This document shows, one piece after another, positions 50,860 to 59,383 of a stretch of DNA of 64,000 nucleotides. Position 1 is the stretch's first letter. The number at the start of each line of letters is the position of its first letter. The DNA lies in assembly GCF_018131225.1 (NCBI RefSeq), contig NZ_JAFCMM010000003.1, forward strand, positions 818,001-882,000, read 5' to 3'. Made by a program: the position numbers and the translations under genes. The notes beneath the pieces were generated by a model, which saw only the letters and a program-made list of their open reading frames with translations, was not told the origin of the DNA and searched no databases. The stretch is from Bradyrhizobium sp. U87765 SZCCT0048. GTDB taxonomy: Bacteria; Pseudomonadota; Alphaproteobacteria; Rhizobiales; Xanthobacteraceae.

Positions 50860-51641
50860 GTTGTGATGTCCCTGTTGTCCTTGCCACGCACGGGCGGCCC
50901 GGCCGGCTCCCCCGTCGGGCCGGTGCGTTCGCCGGTGTGGCGCAGGCCGTCGAGAATGACTCTTTTCATCGCCTCCTCGGCGACATCCGGCTGCTGCTGC
51001 GCGATGGCGTCAACGATTTGCTGATGGAACAGGACGGTGTCGTCGCGCTCCCGCTCTTCCGCCGGCGCGCTGAGCAGGAACGAGGCGCGCAGCGCTGCCT
51101 CGATGACGCCGCCGATTGAGCGCATGAACGGATTGCCGGAGGCATTGGCGACGGCAAGATGCAGGGCAAGATCGGCGTCGGCAAAGCCGACGGAATCGTA
51201 GGCCTCGCGCCGCATCCACGCCATACTGCGCTGCAGCTCCGCGAGATCGGCCTCCGAGCGGCCAATCGCAGCCAGCGCCGCCGCGCGCGGCTCCACCGCG
51301 AGCCGGATCTCGGCGAGATCGCGCACGAAACGCATGTCGATGCCGACGTCGAGATGCCAGGCCAGAACATCCGTATCGAACATGTTCCAGGCGGCGCGCT
51401 CGCGCACCACCGTGCCGATCCGCACCTTGGTGCTGAGCAGTCCCTTCGCCACCAGCGTCTTGACACTCTCGCGCAGCACCGGGCGCGACACGCCGAAGAT
51501 CACCGTCAGCTCGGGATCGCCCGGCAGCTTGGCGCCCTCCGCATAGCGGCCGGAGATGATGTCGATGCCGATGGTACGGGCGACCTCGGCATGGTTGGAA
51601 TGCGCGCGGCGGGTGGGAATGACGACGAGATGGGACGTCAT
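50856..51641 (-). CDS. GntR/FadR-family regulator of the sugar cluster
   Basis: A 261-residue regulator: HTH at about 25-85 (GRYAEGAKLPGDPELTVIFGVSRPVLRESVKTLVAKGLL) and an FCD ligand domain. It is embedded in the operon, overlapping YjfF and the dehydrogenase by 4 bases on each side, so it is made together with what it controls. A probable operator lies before ytfQ. Confidence 0.92.
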   Translation of the reverse strand: MTSHLVVIPTRRAHSNHAEVARTIGIDIISGRYAEGAKLPGDPELTVIFGVSRPVLRESVKTLVAKGLLSTKVRIGTVVRERAAWNMFDTDVLAWHLDVGIDMRFVRDLAEIRLAVEPRAAALAAIGRSEADLAELQRSMAWMRREAYDSVGFADADLALHLAVANASGNPFMRSIGGVIEAALRASFLLSAPAEERERDDTVLFHQQIVDAIAQQQPDVAEEAMKRVILDGLRHTGERTGPTGEPAGPPVRGKDNRDITT

Positions 51642-52621
51642 GGCAACGCGACCTCCGTGGTCCGGCGGCGGGACCGCTTGGCGAGACCGACCAGGGCCTG
51701 CTGCAGGACGATGAACGCAAACAGCAGGATACCCGTCACGATCTTGGTCCACCAGCTCGACAGCGTGCCGTCGAAGCTGATGTAGGTCTGGATCAGCCCC
51801 TGGATCAGCACGCCGACAAAGGTGCCGAACAGGTAGCCATAGCCGCCGGTCAGCAACGTGCCGCCGATCACCACGGCGGCGATCGTGTCAAGTTCGACGC
51901 CAACCGCCGACAGCGAATACCCTGCGGATGTGTAGAACGAGAACACGATGCCCGACAGCCCCGCGAGCACGCTCGACAGCAGGTAGATGCCGATGGTTGT
52001 CGGCGCGACCCGCACGCCCATCAGCGCGGTGGAGGTGCGGCTGCCGCCGAGCGCATAGACGTTGGCGCCGAAGCGGGTGAAGTGCAGCAACACGATGCCT
52101 CCGGCGAACACCCCAAGCATGATCATGGCGATCACCGACAGCCGCCCGCCGCCCGGCAGCACGATAGCGTGGTCAGCGAGGCCAGCGTAGAGCGGCGCGT
52201 TGATCGGGATCGACTCCGTCGACATCAGGAAACTTGCGCCCCGCGCCAGAAACATCCCCGCCAGGGTGACGATGAACGGTGGCATGTCGAAATACTGGAT
52301 CATCGCTCCCATCGCCGCGCCGAACAGCGCGCAGATGATCAGGACCAGGGCAAAGGCGGCGAACGGCGGCATGCCATGCCGCTCGATCGCCAGCGCCAGG
52401 AACACCGTGGTGAATCCGATCACCGAGCCGACCGACAGATCGATGCCCCCGGAAATGATGACAAAGGTCATGCCGGTCGCGACGATGCCGAGAAACGCAT
52501 TGTCCGTCAGAAGATTGGCGACCACCCGTGACGAAGCGAGGTTCGGAAACTGGATTGCACAGCCCGCGAAGCCGACAATGAACACCGTCGTAGTCACCAG
52601 CACCGGAAGCAGCCGCCTCAT
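51638..52621 (-). CDS. yjfF: Galactofuranose-type ABC transporter permease YjfF
   Basis: A 327-residue CUT2 permease. SGGIDLSVGSVIGFTTVF and ALGGSRTSTALMGVRVAPT are the class signatures, and STESIPINAPLYAGLAD matches YjfF. Second permease of the YtfQRT-YjfF transporter. Overlaps ytfT by 4 bases. Confidence 0.92.
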   Translation of the reverse strand: MRRLLPVLVTTTVFIVGFAGCAIQFPNLASSRVVANLLTDNAFLGIVATGMTFVIISGGIDLSVGSVIGFTTVFLALAIERHGMPPFAAFALVLIICALFGAAMGAMIQYFDMPPFIVTLAGMFLARGASFLMSTESIPINAPLYAGLADHAIVLPGGGRLSVIAMIMLGVFAGGIVLLHFTRFGANVYALGGSRTSTALMGVRVAPTTIGIYLLSSVLAGLSGIVFSFYTSAGYSLSAVGVELDTIAAVVIGGTLLTGGYGYLFGTFVGVLIQGLIQTYISFDGTLSSWWTKIVTGILLFAFIVLQQALVGLAKRSRRRTTEVALP

Positions 52622-53598
52622 TTGCGCACCTTCGACAGCAGCACGCGCACATCGAGGCGCGGTGACTGCAACAACAGCACCACCAGCACGACCACCGCCT
52701 TGACCACGAGGTTGAACTCCGGCGGAAAGCCGGACAGCAGGATGCCGGTGTTCATCGCCTGGATGATCAGCGCACCGAGCACAGCCAGCACCAGGCTGAA
52801 GCGTCCGCCCAACAGCGAGGTGCCGCCTACCACCACGGCCAGAATGGCATCGAGTTCGAGCCATAGGCCTGCATTGTTGGCGTCGGCGCCGAGAATGTCG
52901 GCCGCCGCGATCAGCCCCGCCAGTGCGGCACACAGGCTGCACCAGACATAGACCGCCATGATCATGGCGCGAGTGCCGACGCCGGCGAGCGCGCTGGCCC
53001 GGGCATTGCCGCCGGTCGCCTCGATCATCAGGCCAAGCGCCGTGCCGCGCACCAGCGTGATGGTCAGCAGCAGCATGGCGGCGGCGATCGCGACCGCGGC
53101 CGGAATTCCGCCCACCGAACCGCCGCCGAGCCAGGCCAGCGCGGGCGACGTGAAGGTGACAATGCGCCCTTCGGTGATGAGCTGGGCGATGCCGCGGCCG
53201 GCCACCATCAGGATCAGTGTCGCGACGATGGGCTGGATGCCGAGCACCGCCACCAGAAAGCCGTTCCACAGCCCGCACAACAGGCCGGCACCGAGCGCAG
53301 CGGCGAGCACAAGCGGAAGCGGGTGTGTATCGGCAAGGCTCGCCGCGATCGCGCCGGAGATCGCCATGACAGCACCAACCGACAGATCGATGCCGCGCGT
53401 GGCGATCACCAGCACCATGCCCAGCGACAGCAGCGCCACCGGTGCGCCGCGGTTGAAGACGTCGATCAGGCTGCCGAACAGCCGGCCGTCCTGCAGCCGC
53501 AGGTCGAAGAACTGCGGCGACACCGTCCAGTTGATCGCCAGGATGGTCAGAAAGGCGAGCACCTGGGGCAGCCCGGCACGCGGCAGACGGATCGCCAT
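52618..53598 (-). CDS. ytfT: Galactofuranose-type ABC transporter permease YtfT
   Basis: A 326-residue CUT2 permease (TRGIDLSVGAVMAISGAIAA, ATGGNARASALAGVGTRAMI). The ATG at 53598 is chosen because GGAGG lies 7 bases upstream; a GTG at 53604 would overlap the ytfR stop. Forms the channel with YjfF. Confidence 0.92.
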   Translation of the reverse strand: MAIRLPRAGLPQVLAFLTILAINWTVSPQFFDLRLQDGRLFGSLIDVFNRGAPVALLSLGMVLVIATRGIDLSVGAVMAISGAIAASLADTHPLPLVLAAALGAGLLCGLWNGFLVAVLGIQPIVATLILMVAGRGIAQLITEGRIVTFTSPALAWLGGGSVGGIPAAVAIAAAMLLLTITLVRGTALGLMIEATGGNARASALAGVGTRAMIMAVYVWCSLCAALAGLIAAADILGADANNAGLWLELDAILAVVVGGTSLLGGRFSLVLAVLGALIIQAMNTGILLSGFPPEFNLVVKAVVVLVVLLLQSPRLDVRVLLSKVRK

Positions 53599-53600
53599 CG

Positions 53601-55139
53601 TCACGCCTCCGGTCCGGGACGCACCCCATCGGCGGCAATCGCCGCGACGATCGCGCTGACGTTGATGGCCTCGCCCTGCAGCGTCTCGACATGGGCGCGG
53701 TCGCGCAGCACGATCACCTCGTCAGCATAGGCGACAATCTCCTCCAGTTCCGACGACACCACGAGCAGCGCCAGCCCGTCGGCGCACAGCTGGCGGATGA
53801 GCCGGATGATCTCCGCATGGGCGCCGACATCGATGCCGCGGGTCGGCTCGTCGAGGATCAGCAGCCTTGGCTGCGTCGCCAGCCAGCGCGCCAGCAGCGC
53901 CTTCTGCTGGTTGCCGCCGGACAGCAGGCCGATCGGACGCTCCGGATCGGCCGGGCGGATGTCCAGCAGCGTGATGAAACGTCGCGCGATATCGTCCTGC
54001 TCGCGCCGCGACAACGGGCGAAGCAGGCCGCGGCGCGCCTGCAGCGCCAGCACGATGTTCTCACGCACCGTCAGCTCGGCGACGATGCCCTCCGTCTTGC
54101 GCTCCTCGGGGCAATAGCCGAAGCCATGGCGCACCGCGTCGCGCGGCGAGCGCAACCGCGCGGCCTTCCCTTCGACCTCGACCGTGCCGCCATCGGCACG
54201 CTCGGCCCCGAACACCAGACGTGCCGTTTCCGTCCGTCCCGAGCCGAGCAGGCCGGCGAGGCCGACCACCTCGCCGCTGCGCAGCGCGAGATCGAACGGC
54301 GCGAGATAGCCGGACTTGCCGAACGCGGAAAACGTCGCGTAGGCCGGTCGCACCGGCGCGGCCGACGACCGCGCGCGCGCCGTCGTGGCGTCGCCGAGCT
54401 CGCGCCCCAGCATCATGTGAATGAGCTCGATCCGCGGCAGCTCCGCAGTCCTGCGCTCGCCGACCAGGCGGCCGTTGCGCAGCACGGTGATCCGATCGCA
54501 GACCGCATAGACCTGTTCAAGGAAGTGAGTCACGAACAGGATGCCGATGCCGCGCGCGGCAAGCTGGCGCATGACCGAGAACAGGATCTCGACCTCGTGC
54601 TTGTCGAGGCTGGCGGTCGGCTCGTCGAGGATCAGCACCCGCGCGGACATGTCGACGGCGCGGGCGATGGCAGTGATATGCTGCACGGCAACCGCATAAT
54701 CGCCGAGCGGCGCGGCGACGTCGATGTGCAGCCCGAAGCCGTCCAGCAGAGCCGACGCACGACGCCGCATCTCGCGCTCGCGCACCAGGCCGAAGCGGGT
54801 GGGCTGTCGCCCGAGAAACAGGTTCTGCGCCACCGAGAGATTCGGCAGCAGATTGACCTCCTGGTAGACCGTGGCGATGCCGACCTTGAGCGCCGCCTCG
54901 GCCGAGCGCGGCGCGATCTCGACGCCGGCGAGATTCACGGTCCCAGCGTCGCGAGACAGCGCGCCGGTGATCGTCTTGATCAGCGTCGACTTGCCGGCGC
55001 CGTTCTCGCCGAGCAAGGCATGGATCTCGCCGGCCCGCAGGCTGAAGTCGACCGCGTCGAGGGCGCGGACCCCGGCAAAACTCTTGCTGAGGCCGCGCAC
55101 GTCGAGCAGCGGGATGTCGCGGTCGACAACCTCAGGCAT
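53601..55139 (-). CDS. ytfR: Galactofuranose-type ABC transporter ATP-binding protein YtfR
   Basis: A 512-residue double ATPase. First domain: Walker A GENGAGKSTLIKTITG, QEVNLLPNLSVAQNLF, Walker B LILDEPTASL. Second: GLLGSGRTETARLVFG, PEERKTEGIVAEL, LLSGGNQQKALLARWLA, LILDEPTRGIDVGAH. QEVNL is typical of YtfR. The ATG at 55139 fits family length; upstream in-frame codons run into ytfQ. Confidence 0.93.
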   Translation of the reverse strand: MPEVVDRDIPLLDVRGLSKSFAGVRALDAVDFSLRAGEIHALLGENGAGKSTLIKTITGALSRDAGTVNLAGVEIAPRSAEAALKVGIATVYQEVNLLPNLSVAQNLFLGRQPTRFGLVREREMRRRASALLDGFGLHIDVAAPLGDYAVAVQHITAIARAVDMSARVLILDEPTASLDKHEVEILFSVMRQLAARGIGILFVTHFLEQVYAVCDRITVLRNGRLVGERRTAELPRIELIHMMLGRELGDATTARARSSAAPVRPAYATFSAFGKSGYLAPFDLALRSGEVVGLAGLLGSGRTETARLVFGAERADGGTVEVEGKAARLRSPRDAVRHGFGYCPEERKTEGIVAELTVRENIVLALQARRGLLRPLSRREQDDIARRFITLLDIRPADPERPIGLLSGGNQQKALLARWLATQPRLLILDEPTRGIDVGAHAEIIRLIRQLCADGLALLVVSSELEEIVAYADEVIVLRDRAHVETLQGEAINVSAIVAAIAADGVRPGPEA

Positions 55140-55171
55140 GGGTCCGGCGCTCCCGCCGTCCCTGCCTGACC

Positions 55172-56146
55172 TCAATAGCCCTGGTCCTTCTTGCTGTCGT
55201 AAATCTTCTGCGGATTGTCCGCCGCGGTGTAGAGCCTGGACTCCGTCTGGATCCACTTCGGCGGCACGGTGCCCTTGGTCTTGTAGGCGATGATCGCGTC
55301 GAACGCCGGCCCGGACATGTTCGGCGTCAATTCGACCGTGGCATTGGCCTCGCCAGCCACCATCGCCTTGAAGATATCAGGCACCGAGTCGATCGACACG
55401 GTAAGGATGTCCTTGCCGGGCTTGAGGCCGGCTTCCTTCATCGCCTGGATGGCGCCCACCATCATGTCGTCGTTATGGGCATAGACTGCGCAGATGCTCT
55501 TGCCGCCGCCTTCGGCCTTGATGAAGCTCTCCATCACTTCCTTGCCCTTGGCGCGGGTGAAGTCACCGGTCTGGCTGCGCACGACCTTGATGTTGGGATG
55601 CTTGGCGACCGCGGTGTCGAACCCCTTCTTGCGGTTGACCGCGACGCTGGCGCCCACGGTGCCCTGCAGTTCGACCACGTTGCAGGCCTTGTCGCCGACG
55701 CTCTTGGCGAGCCAGTCGCCGGCGACCTCGCCTTCGTGCACGCTGTCGGAGGTCACGGCCGTAAGATAGAGGTCCTTGCCCGACGGATCGATGTCGCGGT
55801 CGAGCAGCACGACTGGAATTTTCGCTTCCTTCGCTTCCTTGAGCACCGCATCCCATCCCGTCGCCACCACCGGCGCGAGGAAGATGGCGTCGACGCCCTG
55901 CGCAATGAAGGAGCGGATCGCCTTGATCTGGTTCTCCTGCTTCTGCTGGGCGTCGGCGATCTTGAAGTTGATGTTGCGCTTCTTGGCTTCGGTCTTGGCG
56001 ACCGATGTCTCGGCCGCGCGCCAGCCGGATTCGGAGCCGATCTGCGAAAATCCGATGGTCAGTTCGGCAGCGTGAGCGTTGGGGACGAACGCCGGGGCGG
56101 TCATGACCGCGGCAGCGAGCAGGGACTTCAGGAACGAACGTGGCAT
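55172..56146 (-). CDS. ytfQ: Galactofuranose-type binding protein YtfQ
   Basis: A 324-residue periplasmic protein with signal peptide about 1-26 (VPNAHAAE). LTIGFSQIGSESGWRAAETSVAKTEA and LAPVVATGWDAVLKEAKEAKIPVVLLDRDID are the YtfQ hallmarks. E. coli YtfQ binds galactofuranose; relatives bind arabinofuranose or galactose. First gene of the eleven-gene leftward cluster. Confidence 0.94.
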   Translation of the reverse strand: MPRSFLKSLLAAAVMTAPAFVPNAHAAELTIGFSQIGSESGWRAAETSVAKTEAKKRNINFKIADAQQKQENQIKAIRSFIAQGVDAIFLAPVVATGWDAVLKEAKEAKIPVVLLDRDIDPSGKDLYLTAVTSDSVHEGEVAGDWLAKSVGDKACNVVELQGTVGASVAVNRKKGFDTAVAKHPNIKVVRSQTGDFTRAKGKEVMESFIKAEGGGKSICAVYAHNDDMMVGAIQAMKEAGLKPGKDILTVSIDSVPDIFKAMVAGEANATVELTPNMSGPAFDAIIAYKTKGTVPPKWIQTESRLYTAADNPQKIYDSKKDQGY

Positions 56147-56231
56147 CGCGTTTCTCCCGATTTTTTTGGCTGCACCGCTTCTGTGAGCGTGTCAGTGCGC
56201 GGCAGACTGGCATGGAAGGCCCGACCTGACG

Positions 56232-56248
56232 AGTCATATTATTTGACT
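56232..56248. promoter_or_regulatory. Probable GntR operator before ytfQ
   Basis: AGTCA, TATTATT, TGACT: 5-base arms around an AT-rich centre, about 86 bases before the ytfQ start, in the only AT-rich part of the 279-base gap. Likely site for the cluster's GntR regulator. Confidence 0.5.
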
Positions 56249-56425
56249 ATTTTTCTTCCCACGTTGTGGGTCGATCGCTGCACGGCCTGGAACTCACATC
56301 CCCCGGAGCGGTGCGACGCGACAGCGGCGACGCACAATGCGAAAGCCCGCAGCATATCGCTGGACGATCACCTGCCGGCCACTCGCCGACAATGCCCGGT
56401 GACGCTTGCCGGCGAATGACACGGC

Positions 56426-56869
56426 TTATGAATCGGGACCGAATCCCACCGTGGCACTGGCGCCGAAGCGGCCGAGCAGATCACGCAACGTCACCATCTC
56501 CGCACGCGTGAAGCGGCGATCGAGGTCACGATCGAAACTCATCGCCCCCTGCCGCAGCTTGTGAAATGTCGCCCGCCCCTTCGCGGTGAGCGCCACCACC
56601 TGCACCCGCCGGTTCTCCGGCAGGCGTTTGCGCGTCAGCAGACCATCGCGCTCCATGCCACCGAGATGATGGGTCAGTGTCGGGCCGCGCACGCCGATCG
56701 CCGCGGCAAGGTCGGCCTGGGTGCGATGGGCGCCATCCATCAGCGCCAGCAGGATCAGCCACACCGGCCGCGAGCCGCCTCTGGCTGCCAGTTCGTCCTC
56801 GAAGGCGCGGCTGACCGCCTTGGCGGTCTGCACCAGCAGCAGTCCGATCGGCTTGCCTTCCCGCATCAT
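56426..56869 (-). CDS. MarR-family transcriptional regulator
   Basis: A 147-residue winged-helix repressor (THRTQADLAAAIGVRGPTLTHHLGGMERDGLLTRKRLPENRRVQVVALT region, HTH about 50-100). Divergent from the small membrane protein at 56959; the 89-base gap contains a duplicated palindrome that is its probable operator. A second ATG follows the first and either may be used. Ligand unknown. Confidence 0.92.
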   Translation of the reverse strand: MMREGKPIGLLLVQTAKAVSRAFEDELAARGGSRPVWLILLALMDGAHRTQADLAAAIGVRGPTLTHHLGGMERDGLLTRKRLPENRRVQVVALTAKGRATFHKLRQGAMSFDRDLDRRFTRAEMVTLRDLLGRFGASATVGFGPDS

Positions 56870-56881
56870 CGCCTCAATTGA

Positions 56882-56906
56882 TAGACATCTAACAGTTAGA
56901 CATCTA
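56882..56906. promoter_or_regulatory. Twin MarR operator
   Basis: TAGACATCTA occurs twice (56882-56891 and 56897-56906). Each copy is near-palindromic (TAGA..TCTA), and their centres are 15 bases apart. They lie between the divergent MarR and membrane-protein genes. Confidence 0.7.
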
Positions 56907-56958
56907 TGATTATATCAGCCCGGCGGCATCCCGCCATCACCTCCTGAAAGGCTTTTCC

Positions 56959-57309
56959 ATGACCACAGCCATCATCATCCTGATCGCATTGCACGCCCTG
57001 TCCGGCACGTTCTGGGTCGGCTCGACCTTTGCGCTGGCGCGCCAGGGCGGTGCCGGCAGCGAGGCCCTGTTCCGCCCGCAGATGGGCGCCGCCGTCGTTG
57101 CCGTGCTGACCGGCGCGGGCCTGTGGCATCTGCTGCATTCCGCCGGCTTCGGCGCCATGGAGAAGGTGCTGGTGACCGGCGCGCTCGCCGCCATCGCGGC
57201 CGCCGGCGTGCAGGGCGCGTTGAAGAAAAAGCCGGCGGTGGCGCAGCGCATCGCCGCCGTCCTGCTCGCGATCACCGTGGTGTGCATGGTGACGGCGCGT
57301 TACGTCTGA
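56959..57309 (+). CDS. Small four-helix membrane protein
   Basis: A 116-residue protein made almost entirely of hydrophobic segments (AIIILIALHALSGTFWVGSTFALA, VVAVLTGAGLWHLL, VTGALAAIAAAGVQGAL, IAAVLLAITVVCMVTARYV), about four helices. HxxxGTFWVG in the first helix and H-rich GLWHLLH in the second resemble CopD/DUF2214-like haem or copper membrane proteins, but identity is not clear. Under probable MarR control. Confidence 0.8.
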   Translation: MTTAIIILIALHALSGTFWVGSTFALARQGGAGSEALFRPQMGAAVVAVLTGAGLWHLLHSAGFGAMEKVLVTGALAAIAAAGVQGALKKKPAVAQRIAAVLLAITVVCMVTARYV

Positions 57310-57402
57310 CGTCCTTCGCGCTCCGCCGCATGACGATAGAGGCGCGGCCGGCTCTGCCGATCGCGCCTTGTTGCTATCCGATAGTCGGGGGCCGCTTCGC
57401 CG

Positions 57403-57541
57403 TCAGTCGCTGTTGAGACGGCGGCGCTCCTCGGGCGTCAGTATCTGCTGCTGCGCCTCACTGAGGCGGCCGTAGCCGGCGATCTGCACGGCGCTGCCGT
57501 CGCGGTAGTCCGGCGCGGCGATCGCGCTTCCCGGGCTGCGA
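57403..57541 (-). pseudogene. Out-of-frame coding tail downstream of the small secreted protein
   Basis: On the leftward strand, immediately after the stop of the 58012 gene, a different frame reads about 46 codons with strong GC bias at third positions: DDRSPGSAIAAPDYRDG, then GYGRLSEAQQQILTPEERR, ending NSD and TGA. No start codon with a ribosome site precedes it. A one-base change near 57543 would join it to the upstream gene. It is either the cut-off C-terminus of that protein or a fragment of another. Confidence 0.5.
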
Positions 57542-58012
57542 TCATCGGCCGACGGGTGGCGCGTAGACAGGCGCTGAGGGACGATAGGGATAGACCGATA
57601 CGCCGAAATTTCGGCCATACTGCTGCTGGACGCCGGGAATGTTGACCACACCGATCTTGGGATCGGCCGACTTGGCATCGAGCGGCGGAATGTTTGCCGT
57701 CGGATTGACCTTGTCGACTTCTTTCTTGAGCTTGTCGTTGAGACAGCCGAAAGAGCGATCGTTACCGATGGTCACATCGACGCAGCGCTCGTGCGACCGG
57801 CCAGGGCCGGAGCGGCGGCTGGCATCGGCTTCCTGGGACGGCCCACCGATCGTGAAGGGCGTGGGCGCTGGAGGCGCCGGCGGCTCCAGCACCGACGCGG
57901 GCGGGCCGGGCGGCGGTGCGCCGACGACAATCCCCGGCAGCGGCGTGCGCTCCTGCGCCATCGCTGCAGTTGCAGCCAGCAGCGAAAACATCGCGACGAT
58001 CGACGCCCTCAT
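57542..58012 (-). CDS. Small secreted Pro-rich protein of unknown function
   Basis: A 156-residue protein with signal peptide about 1-19 (MFSLLAATAAMAQ), a proline-rich segment (about 25-60), and a conserved-looking part, HERCVDVTIGNDRSFGCLNDKLKKEVDKVNP, with two cysteines likely in a disulfide. The end, YGRNFGVSVYPYRPSAPVYAPP, is followed by an out-of-frame coding tail. It follows the lytic transglycosylase by 26 bases. I recognise the general style from Nitrobacteraceae genomes but no assigned function. Confidence 0.8.
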   Translation of the reverse strand: MRASIVAMFSLLAATAAMAQERTPLPGIVVGAPPPGPPASVLEPPAPPAPTPFTIGGPSQEADASRRSGPGRSHERCVDVTIGNDRSFGCLNDKLKKEVDKVNPTANIPPLDAKSADPKIGVVNIPGVQQQYGRNFGVSVYPYRPSAPVYAPPVGR

Positions 58013-58038
58013 CTGTCACTCCCCCGCGATAGGCGCGC

Positions 58039-58842
58039 TCATGGCCCGCGCCGGACGGCCTGTCCACCATGCACCTGGATCACGATCGCATTCAGACGGG
58101 TGTTGAGAGCCGCGAGATCCACGCGCCCGATCTGCGCACCGGCGAGGCACTTGCGCCCGCAGGCGCCGCCGCCAGCGCCACCGAAGCGCCCGCGCACGGG
58201 ATCGCCGAACGTGGCGACGGGCACCGTCCCCGCGACGGCGAAGCCGCGCGCCATCAGCTTGCCGCGCACCGCCACGCAATAGGCGACCGACAGATGCGAG
58301 AAACGCGTCTCGCCGTGACCGGCGCGATACTTCATCGTCGCCGTGCAGAGATCGCCGCCGGCAAGCTGCCAGGCTCGCGACAGATACTTCACGCCATAGT
58401 GGATATTGGTTTCCGGCACCGCGAGATCAGCGAGCGTTCCGGAGAAGCCGAGCATGCGCGCGGTCGACGGCAGCAGCTGCATCAGCCCGATCTCGCCGAC
58501 GCCGCCGATCACAGCCGGGTTGTAGCCGCTCTCCACGGCCATGACGGCCTCAGCGATCTCCGGAGCGAGGCCCGTACGCGCGGTTTCCTTCTCGATCAGC
58601 GTGCGGTAGTAGGCGCGCGCATCGGCCGGGCGCTGGGCCGGCACATCGGGCTTGGCCATGACGTTCTTGGGCGGCTCGGCTGCTGGCTCGGCGGGAGCCT
58701 GAGCCTGCTGCTGTTCCGGCAGCTCGACCGCGGCGAAGCGCGGCGCAAACGGCGGCTGCGGCGTCTCGGCATGCAACGGCGCCGCCGCCAGGACGCTCCC
58801 CAGCGCGGCCACCATTCGCAACCTGCCGGCCCACGGCCGCAT
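58039..58842 (-). CDS. Lytic transglycosylase (SLT domain)
   Basis: A 267-residue periplasmic peptidoglycan-cleaving enzyme. Signal peptide about 1-25; a Pro/Ala/Gln-rich linker to about 80; SLT domain about 85-200 with the catalytic glutamate in EAVMAVESGYNP, GEIGLMQLLPSTARMLG, NIHYGVKYLSRA and the tail KYRAGHGE. It could open the wall for assembly of the envelope complex encoded upstream. Starts one base after the previous stop. Confidence 0.92.
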   Translation of the reverse strand: MRPWAGRLRMVAALGSVLAAAPLHAETPQPPFAPRFAAVELPEQQQAQAPAEPAAEPPKNVMAKPDVPAQRPADARAYYRTLIEKETARTGLAPEIAEAVMAVESGYNPAVIGGVGEIGLMQLLPSTARMLGFSGTLADLAVPETNIHYGVKYLSRAWQLAGGDLCTATMKYRAGHGETRFSHLSVAYCVAVRGKLMARGFAVAGTVPVATFGDPVRGRFGGAGGGACGRKCLAGAQIGRVDLAALNTRLNAIVIQVHGGQAVRRGP

Positions 58843-58843
58843 G

Positions 58844-59326
58844 CTAGTGCTCCTGCGATTCCCTGGGCTGAAGCGACAGCCGCAAATGCAGTGGCTGCAG
58901 CATGTCTGCCGGCGGCGCCCCGACATTGTCGCGCGCCAGCAGCGCACGCAGCGGCGCTGCGACATCGGGCTCTAGACCATCGAAGTCGACACGCTCGACA
59001 CGGCCACTCGGCAGGATCCAGGTCCGCACCACCACACTGGAAGGCCGACCGCTCTCGACCACGGCCTGTCCCGCAATGCCGTCCCGCACCTGCCGTGCCA
59101 CCGTGTCATCGGCGGCGAGCTGCTGCTGGAACTGACTTTGCAATTGCCTGGCGAACGCCTGCCAGGCAGCTGGCGCCGCTGTCGCTGACTGGAAATCGGC
59201 GCGCTGGGCGACGGCCGGCGCAGCCGTACTGCCAAGCCCGACCGTGATCAGCCCGGTGGCCGCACCGAGCCAGCGCACGACGCGTCGTGCAAGGCTGTCA
59301 CCGTTACCAGCGGAATCGACACTCAT
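58844..59326 (-). CDS. TonB-C-like periplasmic protein
   Basis: A 160-residue protein with one hydrophobic segment at about 16-40 (VVRWLGAATGLITVGLGSTAAPAVA) as anchor or signal. The C-terminal part (AFARQLQSQFQQQL ... VVVRTWILPSGRVERVDFDG ... LQPLHLRLSL) follows the same pattern as the TonB C-terminal domain of the gene at 63471 (QSQIETALRS, VQIRLWADSTGRVSKIQLV, PMPVVTRVT). It lacks the long proline-rich spacer of a true TonB. Function in the operon unknown. Confidence 0.72.
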   Translation of the reverse strand: MSVDSAGNGDSLARRVVRWLGAATGLITVGLGSTAAPAVAQRADFQSATAAPAAWQAFARQLQSQFQQQLAADDTVARQVRDGIAGQAVVESGRPSSVVVRTWILPSGRVERVDFDGLEPDVAAPLRALLARDNVGAPPADMLQPLHLRLSLQPRESQEH

Positions 59327-59383
59327 CGAACACTCGAAAATTTGGGAGCGGCGCAGGGACGATCCCTGCGCCACCGGATCATG

